Assembly: GCA_003118195.1 (NCBI GenBank)
Contig: BEXV01000082.1
Coordinates: 92,556 to 156,555, forward strand
DNA from: Hemicentrotus pulcherrimus
Taxonomy: Eukaryota > Echinodermata > Echinoidea > Camarodonta > Strongylocentrotidae
Direction of reading: 5' to 3'
DNA: 64,000 nucleotides
Positions 13,933-26,274 of the stretch are shown here, piece by piece. The translations under genes were made by a program, and so were the position numbers. The notes below the pieces were generated by a model. That model was not told where the DNA came from, searched no databases, and worked only from the letters and a program-made list of their open reading frames with translations. Positions within the stretch are counted from its first letter, which is position 1, and each line of letters starts with the position of its first letter.

Positions 13933-14324
13933 TTAACAATGTTAATCCTCACTTTCTTAAAGGGATCTTAGAACCGAAAAATTGTTCCTGTGTTACACAG
14001 TTTACTGCATTTACCATACTTAAGTCCATACACATACATCAATTCATAACTTTAAATTGTAAGGTGCAAAAGTGAATTTAAATTACTTGACGATTAAAGA
14101 GTTTTGCCTCATATCAATTTTAGTATAATACATTTAAAACAAAAATGAGAAGTAACTTTCATATACACCTGTACCGCTTTTTTTTTTAAAACCCAGATAG
14201 TTTGGAATGCTTTAAATGTTTAAAATTTCATGGGTTGTTCAATTTTACCTAAGTTTCCCTCTGTGAGATTATTGAAATACAGTTCAGGTTTCTTGCTGTG
14301 AAAATGGCATTCCTTTATAATTCA

Positions 14325-14832
14325 CTTAAAGGGAAACTCCACCCTGAACTTAAGTTGTTTTTAATAAAAGCAGAACAGTGAGAGAAACATATCAGTGAAG
14401 GTTTGACGAAAATCCGACAAAGGATACAAAAGTTATGAATTTTTAAAGTTTTAATTTTGTGACGTCACTTGCGAGCTGCTCTTCCATATGTTGTGTACTG
14501 TAATTTCCATAAATTGCCCCCTTTTCATGGTTCTTGATGAAGGAATGGATCTATTTCATAGAGGCGTGTATAAAAGCATGTGTCTGATAATATATCGAAT
14601 GCACAGGTAAAATAATAATTATTTTTCTGAGAAAATGGCAATTTGTGGAATTGACAGTACACAACGTATATAGGAGAGCAGCTCGCATGTGACGTCACAA
14701 AATTAAAACTTTGAAAATTCATAACTTTTGTATCCTTTGTCGGATTTTCGTCAAACCTTCACTGATATTTTTCTCTCACTGTTCTGCTTTTCTTAAAAAC
14801 AACTTAAGTTCAGGGTGGACTTTCCCTTTAAG
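14325..14832. mobile_element. 508-bp terminal-inverted-repeat element (MITE-like)
   Basis: Begins CTTAAAGGGAAACTCCACCC and ends with the near reverse complement (GGGTGGACTTTCCCTTTAAG). The arms match for about 165 bases up to GTGACGTCAC and the words GAGCTGCTCT/AGAGCAGCTC. The interior (about 14495-14665) is unrelated and noncoding. Non-autonomous DNA transposon; same terminal style as the element at 59.3 kb but different sequence. Confidence 0.9.
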
Positions 14833-16303
14833 TTTCTGGTTTAACAACAGCTCTGGAAAGATTTTTGAATTAGGGTCTTCTAACCTCATTCTTTTCTTTT
14901 TACCTTCATTGCCCTAAAGCAAAATATCCACAAAGACTATCACCTCCTTCATCTAATTAAGGGTAATTTCCGATAAAGACCTATATCAGGTGACTTGGGA
15001 CAATATCAGGTGACTACTTTGATCATGTGATTAGTAAGATGGAGCTCTAATGCAACAGAAGTAGCAGACCATAGGGAGTATTTTTCCCCTGTTTTATCAA
15101 TCCCTTGTCACCAATATTTCATCAGCTTTGGAAGAGATCTGGGTCAAACTAATCCCATTCTAGAAGATTTTCTTCAAAATCATGAGTTTTTTCAAACCAT
15201 AGGCATGACTATTTGTAATATAAGATTCCCTCATAATTTCCCTATACTGATGAAAGACCTTTTGGTTAGACTTAAAGGCAAAGTTCCCAGACTGGGAAAA
15301 GAATGATGTAGTGTTGTAAGCATTTTATTTGTTTGTTTGATTGATGCACTGGGTCTGTCTAAAATGATTTTTCTTCTATTCCCTCCAAAGATGAAGAGAC
15401 CATTTTTAACCCCTTCACATTCACATAATGACTGGCAATGTCATTCCAATTATCTTTTGAACATTATGTATTGTGGACTGTCTTTATACATCTATTTAGA
15501 TTTTCATCAGCACTATCTATACAATAATGAGGGTAGACAGAGGAATCTATTAATATTTGAATTTTCTCGGGTGAAACCAATAGAATATGCTCAAGTGCTT
15601 GTCACTTGTACCTGGTAGAGCAATTAAAGCAGCTAGTCATGGTTTTACTAGTCACCTTGATGGCTTTTATAAATTCTATTAAAATTAATGTATTTCATTT
15701 ACTTACATGGGTTTCATGTACATGAGGCCAGACACAAATTTTTATTTTTTCCCGGGTTGATTGGTTTTCCTATCTAATGTTGGGTGATAATGGACACTTC
15801 AAAGGAGGGCTCTGGTTCACAGGTTTCAGACTTGAAACGAATCGTGCTGTTGTTTGAAGAAAACAAAAATCATCAATTTATCCACCTCCTAATCAAATCC
15901 ATGGAGTCAAGCAAAGTTGAGTCTGGTCATATGATCACATTTTTATAGGAACTGTCTTGAAGCAGTTGGGAAAGTGTTTTTTTTTTCACTTAGTAGTGCA
16001 TAAGAAATGATGTGTACAGTAAGGTTTTGGAATGATCAAAATGTAAAGAAATTGACTCAGTCTTAATTGCTTCAAGATCACATGCCCTACCCACAGAATT
16101 TGGTATATTACATGAAATTTTGGTCCAAACTTTTAAACTAATTCTCTTTGTATTTTGGAATTAAAGGCATCTGAAGAGCCATCCATTGCAGAGGACATAA
16201 TGACATTCTTCCAAATTGTCATAAAAAGGCTCTTGAATAATCTTTTGTTACTACAACTCATCCTTCCCTTAAAAATATCCATGTGACCTAAGTGTCTGAG
16301 GTG

Positions 16304-16758
16304 NNNNNNNNNNNNNNNNNNNNNNNNNNNNNNNNNNNNNNNNNNNNNNNNNNNNNNNNNNNNNNNNNNNNNNNNNNNNNNNNNNNNNNNNNNNNNNNNN
16401 NNNNNNNNNNNNNNNNNNNNNNNNNNNNNNNNNNNNNNNNNNNNNNNNNNNNNNNNNNNNNNNNNNNNNNNNNNNNNNNNNNNNNNNNNNNNNNNNNNNN
16501 NNNNNNNNNNNNNNNNNNNNNNNNNNNNNNNNNNNNNNNNNNNNNNNNNNNNNNNNNNNNNNNNNNNNNNNNNNNNNNNNNNNNNNNNNNNNNNNNNNNN
16601 NNNNNNNNNNNNNNNNNNNNNNNNNNNNNNNNNNNNNNNNNNNNNNNNNNNNNNNNNNNNNNNNNNNNNNNNNNNNNNNNNNNNNNNNNNNNNNNNNNNN
16701 NNNNNNNNNNNNNNNNNNNNNNNNNNNNNNNNNNNNNNNNNNNNNNNNNNNNNNNNNN
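16304..16758. other. Assembly gap (455 N)
   Basis: Run of N; nothing can be said about its content. The 159-codon open frame across it is an artefact. Confidence 1.
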
Positions 16759-17339
16759 GTGGCCTCTATAGCCTTAGCCCTAATTATGTAGGTTAATTAA
16801 CTCTGTAACTGATAGCTTATGAAACTCACATGGGCCCTTTGAGTAGAGAGCATATAGTAATCGATGATAGGAATATGATGTGGTCTTCCAATATTACAGA
16901 TGATAACGGAAAGAATGTGGGAACAGAAAGTGATTTAAGCTCTGGAAAGCCCTAAAATGCCTTCAGATCGTTACAAAGAACTATCTAGAAAAAAGAAGAT
17001 TGGTTGTATAAAGAAAATTATTGTTCACACTGGCATGATTATGATAAAAGTTTTTGTTTTGGGAAGGGAATATTTACATTAATGTTTTAATGATAATAAT
17101 CAATCCATAGCTGAATAAGGCAGTCTTAAAAATGATATGTTTTATTTAATTCTTTATGTACCATGCACTTCAGAAATTGTAATTTAGTAACAAAATCAAA
17201 GTGTTGTTCTTGCAACATTCATAATGTTTACATGTGTAAGTTTCCTAGTCCAGAACCTAAATGAAAGTAAGATCTTTTCAAGATCTTTTATTATGCTAGT
17301 ATAATGATGAATCTGTGATAGACTCCTCTGCCCAGTATA

Positions 17340-17380
17340 TATCTCTCTCTCTGTCTCACGGTCTTTCTTCGTTTTTCCCC

Positions 17381-17411
<31 letters not shown>

Positions 17412-17412
17412 A
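17340..17412 (+). repeat. (CT)n microsatellite
   Basis: Imperfect CT tract with a pure core around 17383-17410. Confidence 0.9.
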
Positions 17413-18414
17413 AAGTAATTACAGCTTTCTAGTTTATATTGCAAAAATGTATGATATACAAATGGTACAACATATTAATGATCCTCCGATGATTTGAACC
17501 AAATACACCTCTTTGATTCAAAAGTACCCTTCAGCAAACTTGTCTTCTGCTGTTTGGAATGACCATGCGATCCCGCAATATTGAAGGGCAATCTAATCTC
17601 CATTCAAAGTCAATCCTGATGGCCATGTAATGCTTTGCAAATTGATTCCAATTGAAACTGTTGCTTTAGGCTGGGATGAGGCTGCTGATTGAATTTGTCA
17701 TAGTTCCGTCTCTCCTCGTTTCTTTCCCCCCTTCAGCGAAGACTTGTCTCTTTGGAGTTAGAAGGTATTTGAAGACTCTCAAGCCTGTATTGACTTGCTA
17801 GAATAGCTTTGGATTGATTGTCGACAGATGAGAGGTTGTCAGGCGGTCTCTTGACGCTACTAAGGGCGGGTCATCTCTTCTTGCAAGGCCGCTGTGGAAC
17901 TAGTCATATTGGAGTCCTTGAACTTGACTCAATGCTTTTCTATTCAGAGATGTTTTTTTAGATGTATATGATTTAAATCAAAAGATTATTTTTCAGATGT
18001 TATTGAACTGTTGTGAGTCTTTAAAAATAACTTCGGGTATAATTAAGGTGTTTTTTTTTTTTTTAAGTCATCTACAGTAGGCATTAGACAATATCAGCAG
18101 ATAAAAATTTAGGTATTTAATTTATGAATATCATCTCAACAGTATTCAATGATGCACTGTACACCAGTCTGTCACATGCCCTTGTATCCAGGTCCTGTTT
18201 TATATTCATCCATTTAGCTATTTCTTTTCCTTTAATAACCATTCAATTGTCGGTCTTTCGATTTGATAGTTCAGTCTGCGTTCCATTAATCAGTTTACTA
18301 ATTCATCCATCCCTTCTTTTTTCACCCATCTATCCATCCTTGCTTCCACCAGCTATCCATCTACCCATTTCCCCACATGTCCATAATTTATTTATCTATT
18401 CAGTATCTATCCAT

Positions 18415-18595
18415 ATATTAAGCAAATAATTACCGTGGGTGAAGGTGATGGGACAAACTATCACTTCCAAGGCGATCTGGATGTAGATATATTACCGAAG
18501 CGAAGCTGAGGAAAGATAGCGTATACATTCAGATTGCCGAGGAAGTGATAGTTTGCCATCGCCTAAAACCAGAAGGTGATTATTTGCTTTATATT
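18415..18595. mobile_element. Fold-back element (AAGCAAATAAT ends)
   Basis: Left AAGCAAATAATTACC (about 18420) pairs with right GGTGATTATTTGCTT (to 18589), and ACTATCACTTCC pairs with GGAAGTGATAGT. Arms about 55-60 bases around a 50-base middle containing CGAAGCGAAGCTGAGG. Confidence 0.75.
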
Positions 18596-19193
18596 CCACA
18601 TCGGAAACATTTCACTTCTTCCGTCATTTTAGAGCAACAAGTCATCAATTAACAGCTTGCAAACGACGTACGAAGCATACAGTGCATGCTGTATGGTGGT
18701 GTGACCATAATAGATTGCGCATGACCAAAGTTCGCGTATTGACACTAAAAGCGTGTAAAGAGTAGGAACAATACACAGCGTATTGAATTAAAGTGTGTTG
18801 CACTGTGTAGATAGTACTTTTATATCCAGTGAAAGTGCGTTGCACCGTTACCCTACTATATACACAGTGCAATGCACTTTTCTTCTCCCATCAATGATGG
18901 GCTAACTATCTTTCATCACATGATTTACTTTTGACCAATCGTAGAGCAAGATTCTTAGTATGTGGAATATAATGCACAATATATTACCAATAGTCATCCT
19001 ACTATTCGTCCTATCCTGTTTGTCCGTTCTCACAATCATTCATTTTTATTCCTATCTCCTGTAGTTTGATCCTCCTGAAATCTATCCATGATCCATCCAT
19101 TTGATTTTCTTGATGATATCTTTTATCCTTGCATTATCATCAATCCTTTCCACGCAAAGATGAATATCACCTCCCTACCTTTCCCACCTTACT

Positions 19194-19308
19194 CTTGACC
19201 ACGCCCTTTACTTGCCCCTGTTCGATTATCATTCCTTCAATCTGCTTGACCACGCCCTTTACTTGCCCCTGTTCTTTACCATTCATCCATTATCATTCCT
19301 TCAGTCTG
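19194..19308 (+). repeat. Tandem duplication (CTTGACCACGCCC units)
   Basis: Two copies beginning CTTGACCACGCCCTTTACTT (19194 and 19245) and ending at TTCAATCTG/TTCAGTCTG, the second with an insertion of about 13 bases. Confidence 0.85.
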
Positions 19309-19516
19309 TCCCTCTATGTTCTTTGGGTATCTAGCCATTCAGCTACCCTTCCCCAATCTTTCTAATTATCCCCTTTATTTTCCACCCCTATCCTATACAA
19401 TTCATCCATCTATGCTATTCCACTGTCTTGTATTTTATAATTGTTGAAGTCTTCATATCATCCATCATTGCACATGAAGAGAATCTTTGCCCTTTCCACC
19501 CTCCTACCACCCTCAT

Positions 19517-19884
19517 ATAGGCCTGTCCTCATAAGCTCTGCCAAATATCCAGCTATTTGAACTATCCCGATCACAAATTATCCAGTTAATTTGCATCTTC
19601 ATCAGCCCAAAGTTACAATTAGCAGGATATTTGGTCGAGATAATCATCCCAAGATATCTTGGATAGTTTGCAAAATGTCCCGCTATTTGTCAGGTTCGTC
19701 TTCACCATCCCGAGAGACTCGCACTATGCGCAAATGCTGAGCAAAATATCTTGAGCTCGAGCTTCAAGTTTCTAGGTCAAGTCTCGAGCTGATGAAGAAG
19801 ACGTGAATTGTAACTCGGGGTTATTTCCCAAATCAGAAATAGGGAGCTATTTAGCAATCTCGAGCTGATGGAGACAGGCCTATA
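19517..19884. mobile_element. Fold-back element with TATAGGCCTGTC ends
   Basis: Left TATAGGCCTGTC at 19516-19527 and right GACAGGCCTATA at 19873-19884, with further matching words inside (CATCAGC...TTACAATT against AATTGTAACTCG...). A TA target site would fit. About 365 bases, no coding frame. Confidence 0.7.
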
Positions 19885-21417
19885 GTAGCTATGTCATCAC
19901 GAATGTGAGGCTCCATTCATCACTCTCTTGATGTTCAGGGGCTTTCAGCCATAATTGCCCTGTCAAAAAACTCCAAAGGCAATGTGATTTTAAGATTTCA
20001 GACACCCCTGCAAGTTCCTTGAAGGCGGGCGAAAACATTATCGCTGAGACCAGTTAGATGTTGATTAACAACATGCTTTTGTAAGAGATGGTTTCATTTA
20101 GAGTTCAATGTAGCAAGTAATTTGTAATGTGTTAGAATCAAACAGGCATGCGGTTTGCCCTCATCGGGTTTGCTTTTAAGTGATGAATTGGGGGTAAAAG
20201 CATGTCCTTAAAAACAACGTTTTGAAGGACACCTGTGAAAGAGGAGAAATGTATATAGACTGCATTTTGACGTGGATATAAAAGTATTCTGTAGCAAAAT
20301 GTGTCAATATGTGTACCTTTTTTAATCAACAAATAAGTTTTGTTTTAAAAACATAAATCTGCATTGGAAAATAAAAAATCAATGAATTTATATTTTATAG
20401 AAGTGACATAATTCTATGCAGATGCTTCTCATTACTGCATTTAAACAGTGTGACATTTCTGCTAACAGTATTACTTGTGTCTAAATATTTTGTAAACACT
20501 TTGGTGTTGGTGATCGACAGTTAGGAATCTTTCTGGAACAATTTGGGAAATATTGACTTCAGCTAGCGCCTTGCTCCAGTTTGGAAGTATGGACAGGCAT
20601 CCTTTTCATCTGCTATAGAGGCTAATTTTAGGCTGTGAAATATTTTCACTTTTTGGAACTGTTTTGCCCCTTATAAGACCAGTAAATAGGTTTCAATTAG
20701 GAACTGCATAAAGCTCCTCTCTCACCTTATACATGACACCAGAATTCTAATTTTAGCAATTCTGATTGATTTTAGGATGTTTACCTGTGGTATTGACTCA
20801 AGAGTGTAGTATTGATTTGAAAGTGTGCAGTATTGAATTACAAATGGGCAGTTACTGAAATAAGGACTTCTCAAGAGAAAAGGGAGAGATGTATTTCATA
20901 TTAGGAGGTGCAGCAAACTGCGATTTTAGGACACTGTTGCAAACTTTAAAGAATATATTAAGAGGGGCTTGTAATGTTTCTAGTATATACAACATGATTA
21001 ATAGAGAGATAGAGAACGAGAGACATAGAGAGGCAGAGACAGAGACCGAGAGAAAGAGCTAAATAAATCCTTTGATCTGAGCCTTCTGATTATTTTTTTC
21101 TTCACAAAAAAAGATTTGTGTAAAACAAAGGATGTTGTAAAACAGAAAGGATGGTTTTTTTTTTGCTTAAATGCTAATATATATTTTTGGTGAAGAATAA
21201 CAATTTTTCTGATTTAAAATAATACATGAGTGAATTTATTTTTGAAGTTTAATGTTTTTGAACATTGCTTGTATCAAGATGAATAAGGAACAGAAAAATA
21301 ATCAAATACAGAGCATGAAATTGTATTTGCAATTGTAAATGTTGGTGCATCCTTAAATTTAGAGAGAACAAATAAGATAAAGGGATGTAGCTTGAGGAGT
21401 TGTAAACAGGGAGAGAT

Positions 21418-21482
21418 TTGAAGAGAGAAAAGAGGGGAGAAAAGAGAAAGAGTGAAAAGAGAGAGTGGAAGAAAGAGAGAGG

Positions 21483-21535
<53 letters not shown>
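21418..21535 (+). repeat. (GA)n low-complexity block
   Basis: GA- and GAAA-rich, pure GA from about 21500 to 21533. Open frames on both strands are artefacts. Confidence 0.9.
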
Positions 21536-21536
<1 letters not shown>

Positions 21537-22076
21537 GGAAGCTTCTCTTACCAAAAGTAGTTGTCAGACCTTTTATTTTTTCCATTGTAATAATGGTTAG
21601 GACAATCTTATATATGGGTATTTCTGTGAAAAGGAACATTTAGAATATATTCAGGTGTTCAAAACTGTGAGGCAATCATCAAGACAGCTATACTGTTAAA
21701 GGTCATGAAAACCTCAGAGATTTAGGGTGGAAAAAAAAAGATCTTTTGGTAAAGAGCTTGCAGCATCCTGACAACAAACTTGTAATTGTAGATTTCATTG
21801 GTATGTCTTTCTTTCAGAGGTACACAAAAATAGGCCTCCAGCAACGCATTACAATACTATTGCAACCACAAAACAAAACATGCTCTCTAGTGGCACTACA
21901 CAGCCTGCTAGGGCTTGATGCAAATCACTGATCGTTTCGCAAAAGCTGCATTGAGCTTTGCAGAATATCACTGAAATCTTTGCGGGTAGGTGTTTTTTTT
22001 TACAAAAAATAGAAAGGAAATGTGGTTTGGTTTTGTAGTTGCAAGTGATAATGAAGTAACCACATATGGTTGGTAC

Positions 22077-22165
22077 AGAGCCAGAAGGGTGTTAACTCAT
22101 ATCAATTTACATAGCAATAGTGCCCCTTTGCTTCTCAGCAGAGGATAGGAACTACTACGATAACC
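22077..22165 (+). repeat. Snap-back dispersed repeat copy (GAGCCAGAAGGGTG)
   Basis: GAGCCAGAAGGGTGTTAACTC and, 40 bases on, CCCCTTTGCTTCTCAGC; same order of blocks as at 53.4 kb. Confidence 0.5.
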
Positions 22166-23819
22166 ACATTACGGTGGATATTATCTTGAATTACGTGCTT
22201 GTCGCTGAGAGGGGAAAAATAGATGTACTCTAGAAGCCAAATGTATCCTGTTAAATGTAATGATTAAAGTTGCTCTAATTGATTGATAAATAATGGTGTA
22301 CTAATTTGCAATCTGCTGGCCTATTTCCTGTACCATGACTTTTCATGAATCTGTTTTTGATTGTGTAGCTGTTGTTGCATTCAGTATCAGTTCGTATCAA
22401 TGTATATCAGTGCCTTTTGATGTGGATTGTATGCAAAATACACTCAGCGTAAAAAGAAATTGGACATTCTTTATTGTTTTTGTTTTTTTAATGAACTTTC
22501 TACAAAATATAATAGTAAAGGAGAATGAATACTTCTACGATCATCAATAAAGATCAAGTTTTTAACTTTTATGCTTGGATGGGCACTTTTGATAAACAGT
22601 TAATAGGTCTGGTTAAGAAAATTGCACGAAATAGAACAAGTAGCCATTCATATTCTAAAAAGCATAGATCTGCAAGATATTCTTGTTCAACAATATGAAC
22701 AAAGAATAAAAAACTATGAGGATTGAGCTCTGGATGTCAACTGGAGTCTCGGGAATGCATGGTTTTGACAAGCTGGTCAAGATGCTTCTTTAAAAAAAAT
22801 CTTTTTAAATTGACTCTTTAAGATGGAAACGCTCATCAACATTTGAATGGCCAGATGCCCCATTTTTGCAAGTTTATTTCAGACAGTCGTTTATTGTAAA
22901 ATGGCTATGCTGTCTCATGCATGAATGGTGTGATTCCAACTGCATATTCTTAAAGAGGATTAATTTATGTTTTAAAATTTAAGTTTACATTAAATAGATA
23001 TTATAAATCTTATTTGTGTCCACTTTTTTTGCTGAATGTATAATGATAATGCTTTAATAATTTCAAAATTTGTGAAATCCATTCAACTTAAAGTGAGGAG
23101 TGTATTCATTGAACAAAAAAGAAACTTACAGTGTTATAAAACTTTGCATGATAAAGGAGAGGGGTCTAATGTTTTGTTTTTAAAAATGTTCTCTTTTCGT
23201 TCTCATTTCAGAATAGATGCCATTTATCTGCATTCTCAGACAAGCCAAGGTAAGAAGGGAACATATTTTTCGAATATTTTTTTTTTCTCTTTATGTGATG
23301 CTCATAATATTACCGGTAGGTATTTGAGGCGATATTAGTATAATCTGGGGTTTTCAAATTGATACTTAAATTAAATCCATTTGTTACACATCAACATATA
23401 ATACTGGCAATGCTGTTTCTATTCCTTTCTTTAAAAAAAGTGAATATTTGTTGCATTTTCACTGCCTAACATATCTCCTTTACTCATATGCAGCAGCATA
23501 CGCAATCGCAAAACCAACAATAATTCATTGAAACTTTTAGAAAGTTACAGAAGTAGGCTGTATCTCTTTTTTTCTTCTCAATATCCTGATGTTCTTAATA
23601 TCAGTATGAAAAATGATGAATTTTCTTCTTAGTCTGCATTGGTTTCCTTGTGATTGATCGGTGATTTTGAGATGTATTTAGCCATCAATAATTAAGGTGC
23701 CAGACCACCCACGCACCATCTTTCTCATCACTTACTTCCTACATTATTAAGAGTCGTTAAAGAAAATGAGGAGGAAGATTTATGAGCAAATAAGCTGCAA
23801 GCTGTTCAGGAGTTAGATC

Positions 23820-23823
23820 CCCA

Positions 23824-23854
<31 letters not shown>

Positions 23855-24200
23855 CTAAATCTCATCTTCTCTTGCTCTTCTTCTGTTTCTCACTGTTTCT
23901 TAAATCTTGGCTTCCTCTCTTGCTATACATTATATCTTTATCTCTCTGTCTCTATGCATTTGACTCTCCGTCTCTCCTTCCCTTTTTCCATCTCCTCTCT
24001 CACTCCCTGTCTCTTTAATCTTCTATACTCTTCTCTTTCTCTTTCTTGCTTACCATCATTAGTCTTCCCTTTCTCTTATATCTGTATCTCTTCATTCTCT
24101 CATGCTCTCTCACTCTGTGACAATTTGTCCCCTTTTCTTCATCCTCTCTGCCTCTTTATCTCTTTCTCTGTCTCTCTCTCTCTGTTCCTTCTGTCTCATT
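23820..24200 (+). repeat. CT-rich low-complexity block
   Basis: (CT)n at 23824-23849 followed by about 350 bases of degenerate CT/CTTT. The 99-codon frame here is not a gene. Confidence 0.85.
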
Positions 24201-24658
24201 TCCACTGCTCATGCAATATGAAGATGTTTACTGTCTTCCCGAACCTCTCCTGATAAATCAGAAGAGCTAGGAGGTGATTTTGGTCACTCTTCAGCATGTG
24301 TCAGCCTCTTTTCTATGGAAGACTTTCTCCTGCTGTCTTTTCACACCTCCTGTCTGAAGTAAATCATTCTTGACATTTAGAAATGTGCCAATCCTTTTGT
24401 CTTTTTGTTCTGGGAGATTTGAGAGACCAGTAGGATGTGAAATGAGAGGCCTAGCCAGTCGTAAAATATATGTGTCGTGCATTTTGAAAAGACACAGGTG
24501 ATCAGTGCATATCACATTCATATATCAAAATGCATAATGAATCTACAAGAAATGTCATGGCAATCTATTGATAAATGAAACAAGGTTGCATTGTTAGCAC
24601 AGTTTGATTGTTAAAACTTGTTTTCTACTCTTCTGTTGAATAAATTTTACAAAATATT

Positions 24659-24750
24659 ACAAAACTGACACTTGAAATACATTACTTTTGACAATGTAGA
24701 ATTTACAAAACAGACACTTGAAATACATTATTTTTGACAATGTAGAATTT
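24659..24750 (+). repeat. Tandem duplication of a 46-base unit
   Basis: Units 24659-24704 and 24705-24750 differ at only two or three positions; a third unit begins and stops after ACAAAACA. Confidence 0.9.
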
Positions 24751-26158
24751 ACAAAACACTTTTACTAGATGGCATGCTTGTGTCAGTTTGAATGTAATTA
24801 AAATGATTTTTGAAGTTTTATTTTTAATCTTGTAAACTTATCAGTGTATATTCTGAATACTTGTTATCCCATAGCCACAATTGATCTGAATAAATAGTCT
24901 TGCAAGGTCAGCTTTTAAAGTGGCTCTCCTAGGCAAGTAAATTTTGAAAATCGGCTGCTCTTTGGACTATTTTAACGAGATTGGATTGACCCAAATTAGG
25001 AATTTGTATTCCAGTGAGAGTGGAATATATTGATGCATGCTGAGGATGATGAAGGAGACCAGGCATCATATTTCAGATTAGTGTGAGAGAAAGATGTAAA
25101 TGAGGATGCTTTATCAACCCCAAAACCTCCCCATCTATGCAAAGAGAGAGAAAAGAAGAAAGAAAAGAAATAAGTGGAAAATCAGATAGCAAAACAAAGA
25201 GATAGATATGAAGTTGATAGAGAGAAAGAAAGATTGAAAGAAAATCATAATCCTGACATTTCCAAAGTCAACTGATGACAAGAATGATGTTTATTTCCAT
25301 TTATCATTTGAAAATGGCAAAGAAAGCAAAGATAGTGAGATGCCGTCAGGCAATGATAACAAACTTCAGATTTATTGCTTAGTGCAGATCATATCAAGAA
25401 TTATAATTGCTTAAACTGCCCCCAGCTGCTTGAACAGTCTAGTAGAGAAATTAATGGAGATACAAATTGATGAAGAGGGAAGATTTTAATTTCCTTTGGG
25501 CCGTTTTAGGTTTGCTGTAATTCATTGTGATTAGTTTTGTCTCCCCCCAAAATACAATAAAAGGCAAGTCTTTTGATAGTGATCTGGTGTTTGCTCCAGG
25601 GTTCGGTTTTCAAAGAGAGAAGGGAGAGGTAGAGCTTTGGTTATGATTTGGTTTAGGGTTAGGTTTGAAGTTGGGTCAAATGTTAAATTTTAGAATTCAG
25701 TTTGTATGAAAATTAATTAAATGGGATTGTATCTGGAGTATGTGTTGTATGATCCTTAGGTTTCATGAGAAAGCAATATTAATTTGAAGAAAACAAATCA
25801 AGGTTAAGATCTGGGATAGAGGAGGTAAGGGGTTTAATCTTACCAATCATACACCCATGAATGGTAAGCACTATCATGCACAGAGTTTGCAAAGAAAACA
25901 TCCAACTTATGCTCAACAGATACGTGATTATTTTATAAGGAAGTAAAACATTCTCTTTATGTTATCATTGGCGATTCTCCTATCCCATCATTCTCCCTGA
26001 AGGTACCACATTTAGGGTGACAAGAAAAACAAATCCCATTAGATGTTATTTGTGATTCTATTATCAAGCTAAGCGATTTTAAAAGCGATAACCCATTTCA
26101 CAGGTCTGGAGATGGATATCAAATCTTCAATTGTAAAACATAGATGATCCTATTATTC

Positions 26159-26274
26159 TGTCAAAATAAGTCTCTTACATGACTGAAATAGAAAGCAATA
26201 ATGTTAACAGAGAATAGTAGCTCTGTTAACATTATTGTTTTCTATTTCAGTCATGTAAGAGACTTATTTTGACA
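26159..26274. repeat. Near-perfect palindrome, 54-bp arms, 8-base spacer
   Basis: Arms 26159-26212 and 26221-26274 are reverse complements over all 54 positions except one (G at 26195 opposite T at 26238, a G-U pair in plus-strand RNA). No such precision remains in the other fold-backs here. It could be a young fold-back element, an RNA hairpin or an assembly artefact. Confidence 0.95.

Larger units (their letters stand above)
9726..18414. other. AT-rich noncoding sequence with inserted elements
   Basis: Between the listed elements nothing coding is supported. Two blocks are less AT-rich than the rest, 10490-10740 and 17560-17940. Neither shows splice sites around a convincing frame; they could be regulatory or remnants of old repeats. 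Confidence 0.55.
18596..26158. other. AT-rich noncoding sequence with simple repeats
   Basis: From 18600 to 18970 there is a stretch of words such as GCGTTGCAC and 'cagtgcaatgcac' near the fold-back element, possibly its continuation. The part up to 19480 is CT-rich with 'catccat' units. Otherwise no defined feature beyond those listed. Confidence 0.55.

Noticed and set aside
16292..16771. 159-codon open frame
   Set aside because: It is almost entirely the run of N in the assembly gap.
17490..17510. B-box-like GGTTCAAATCAT on the minus strand
   Set aside because: No A box at the right distance and no tRNA-like folding around it.
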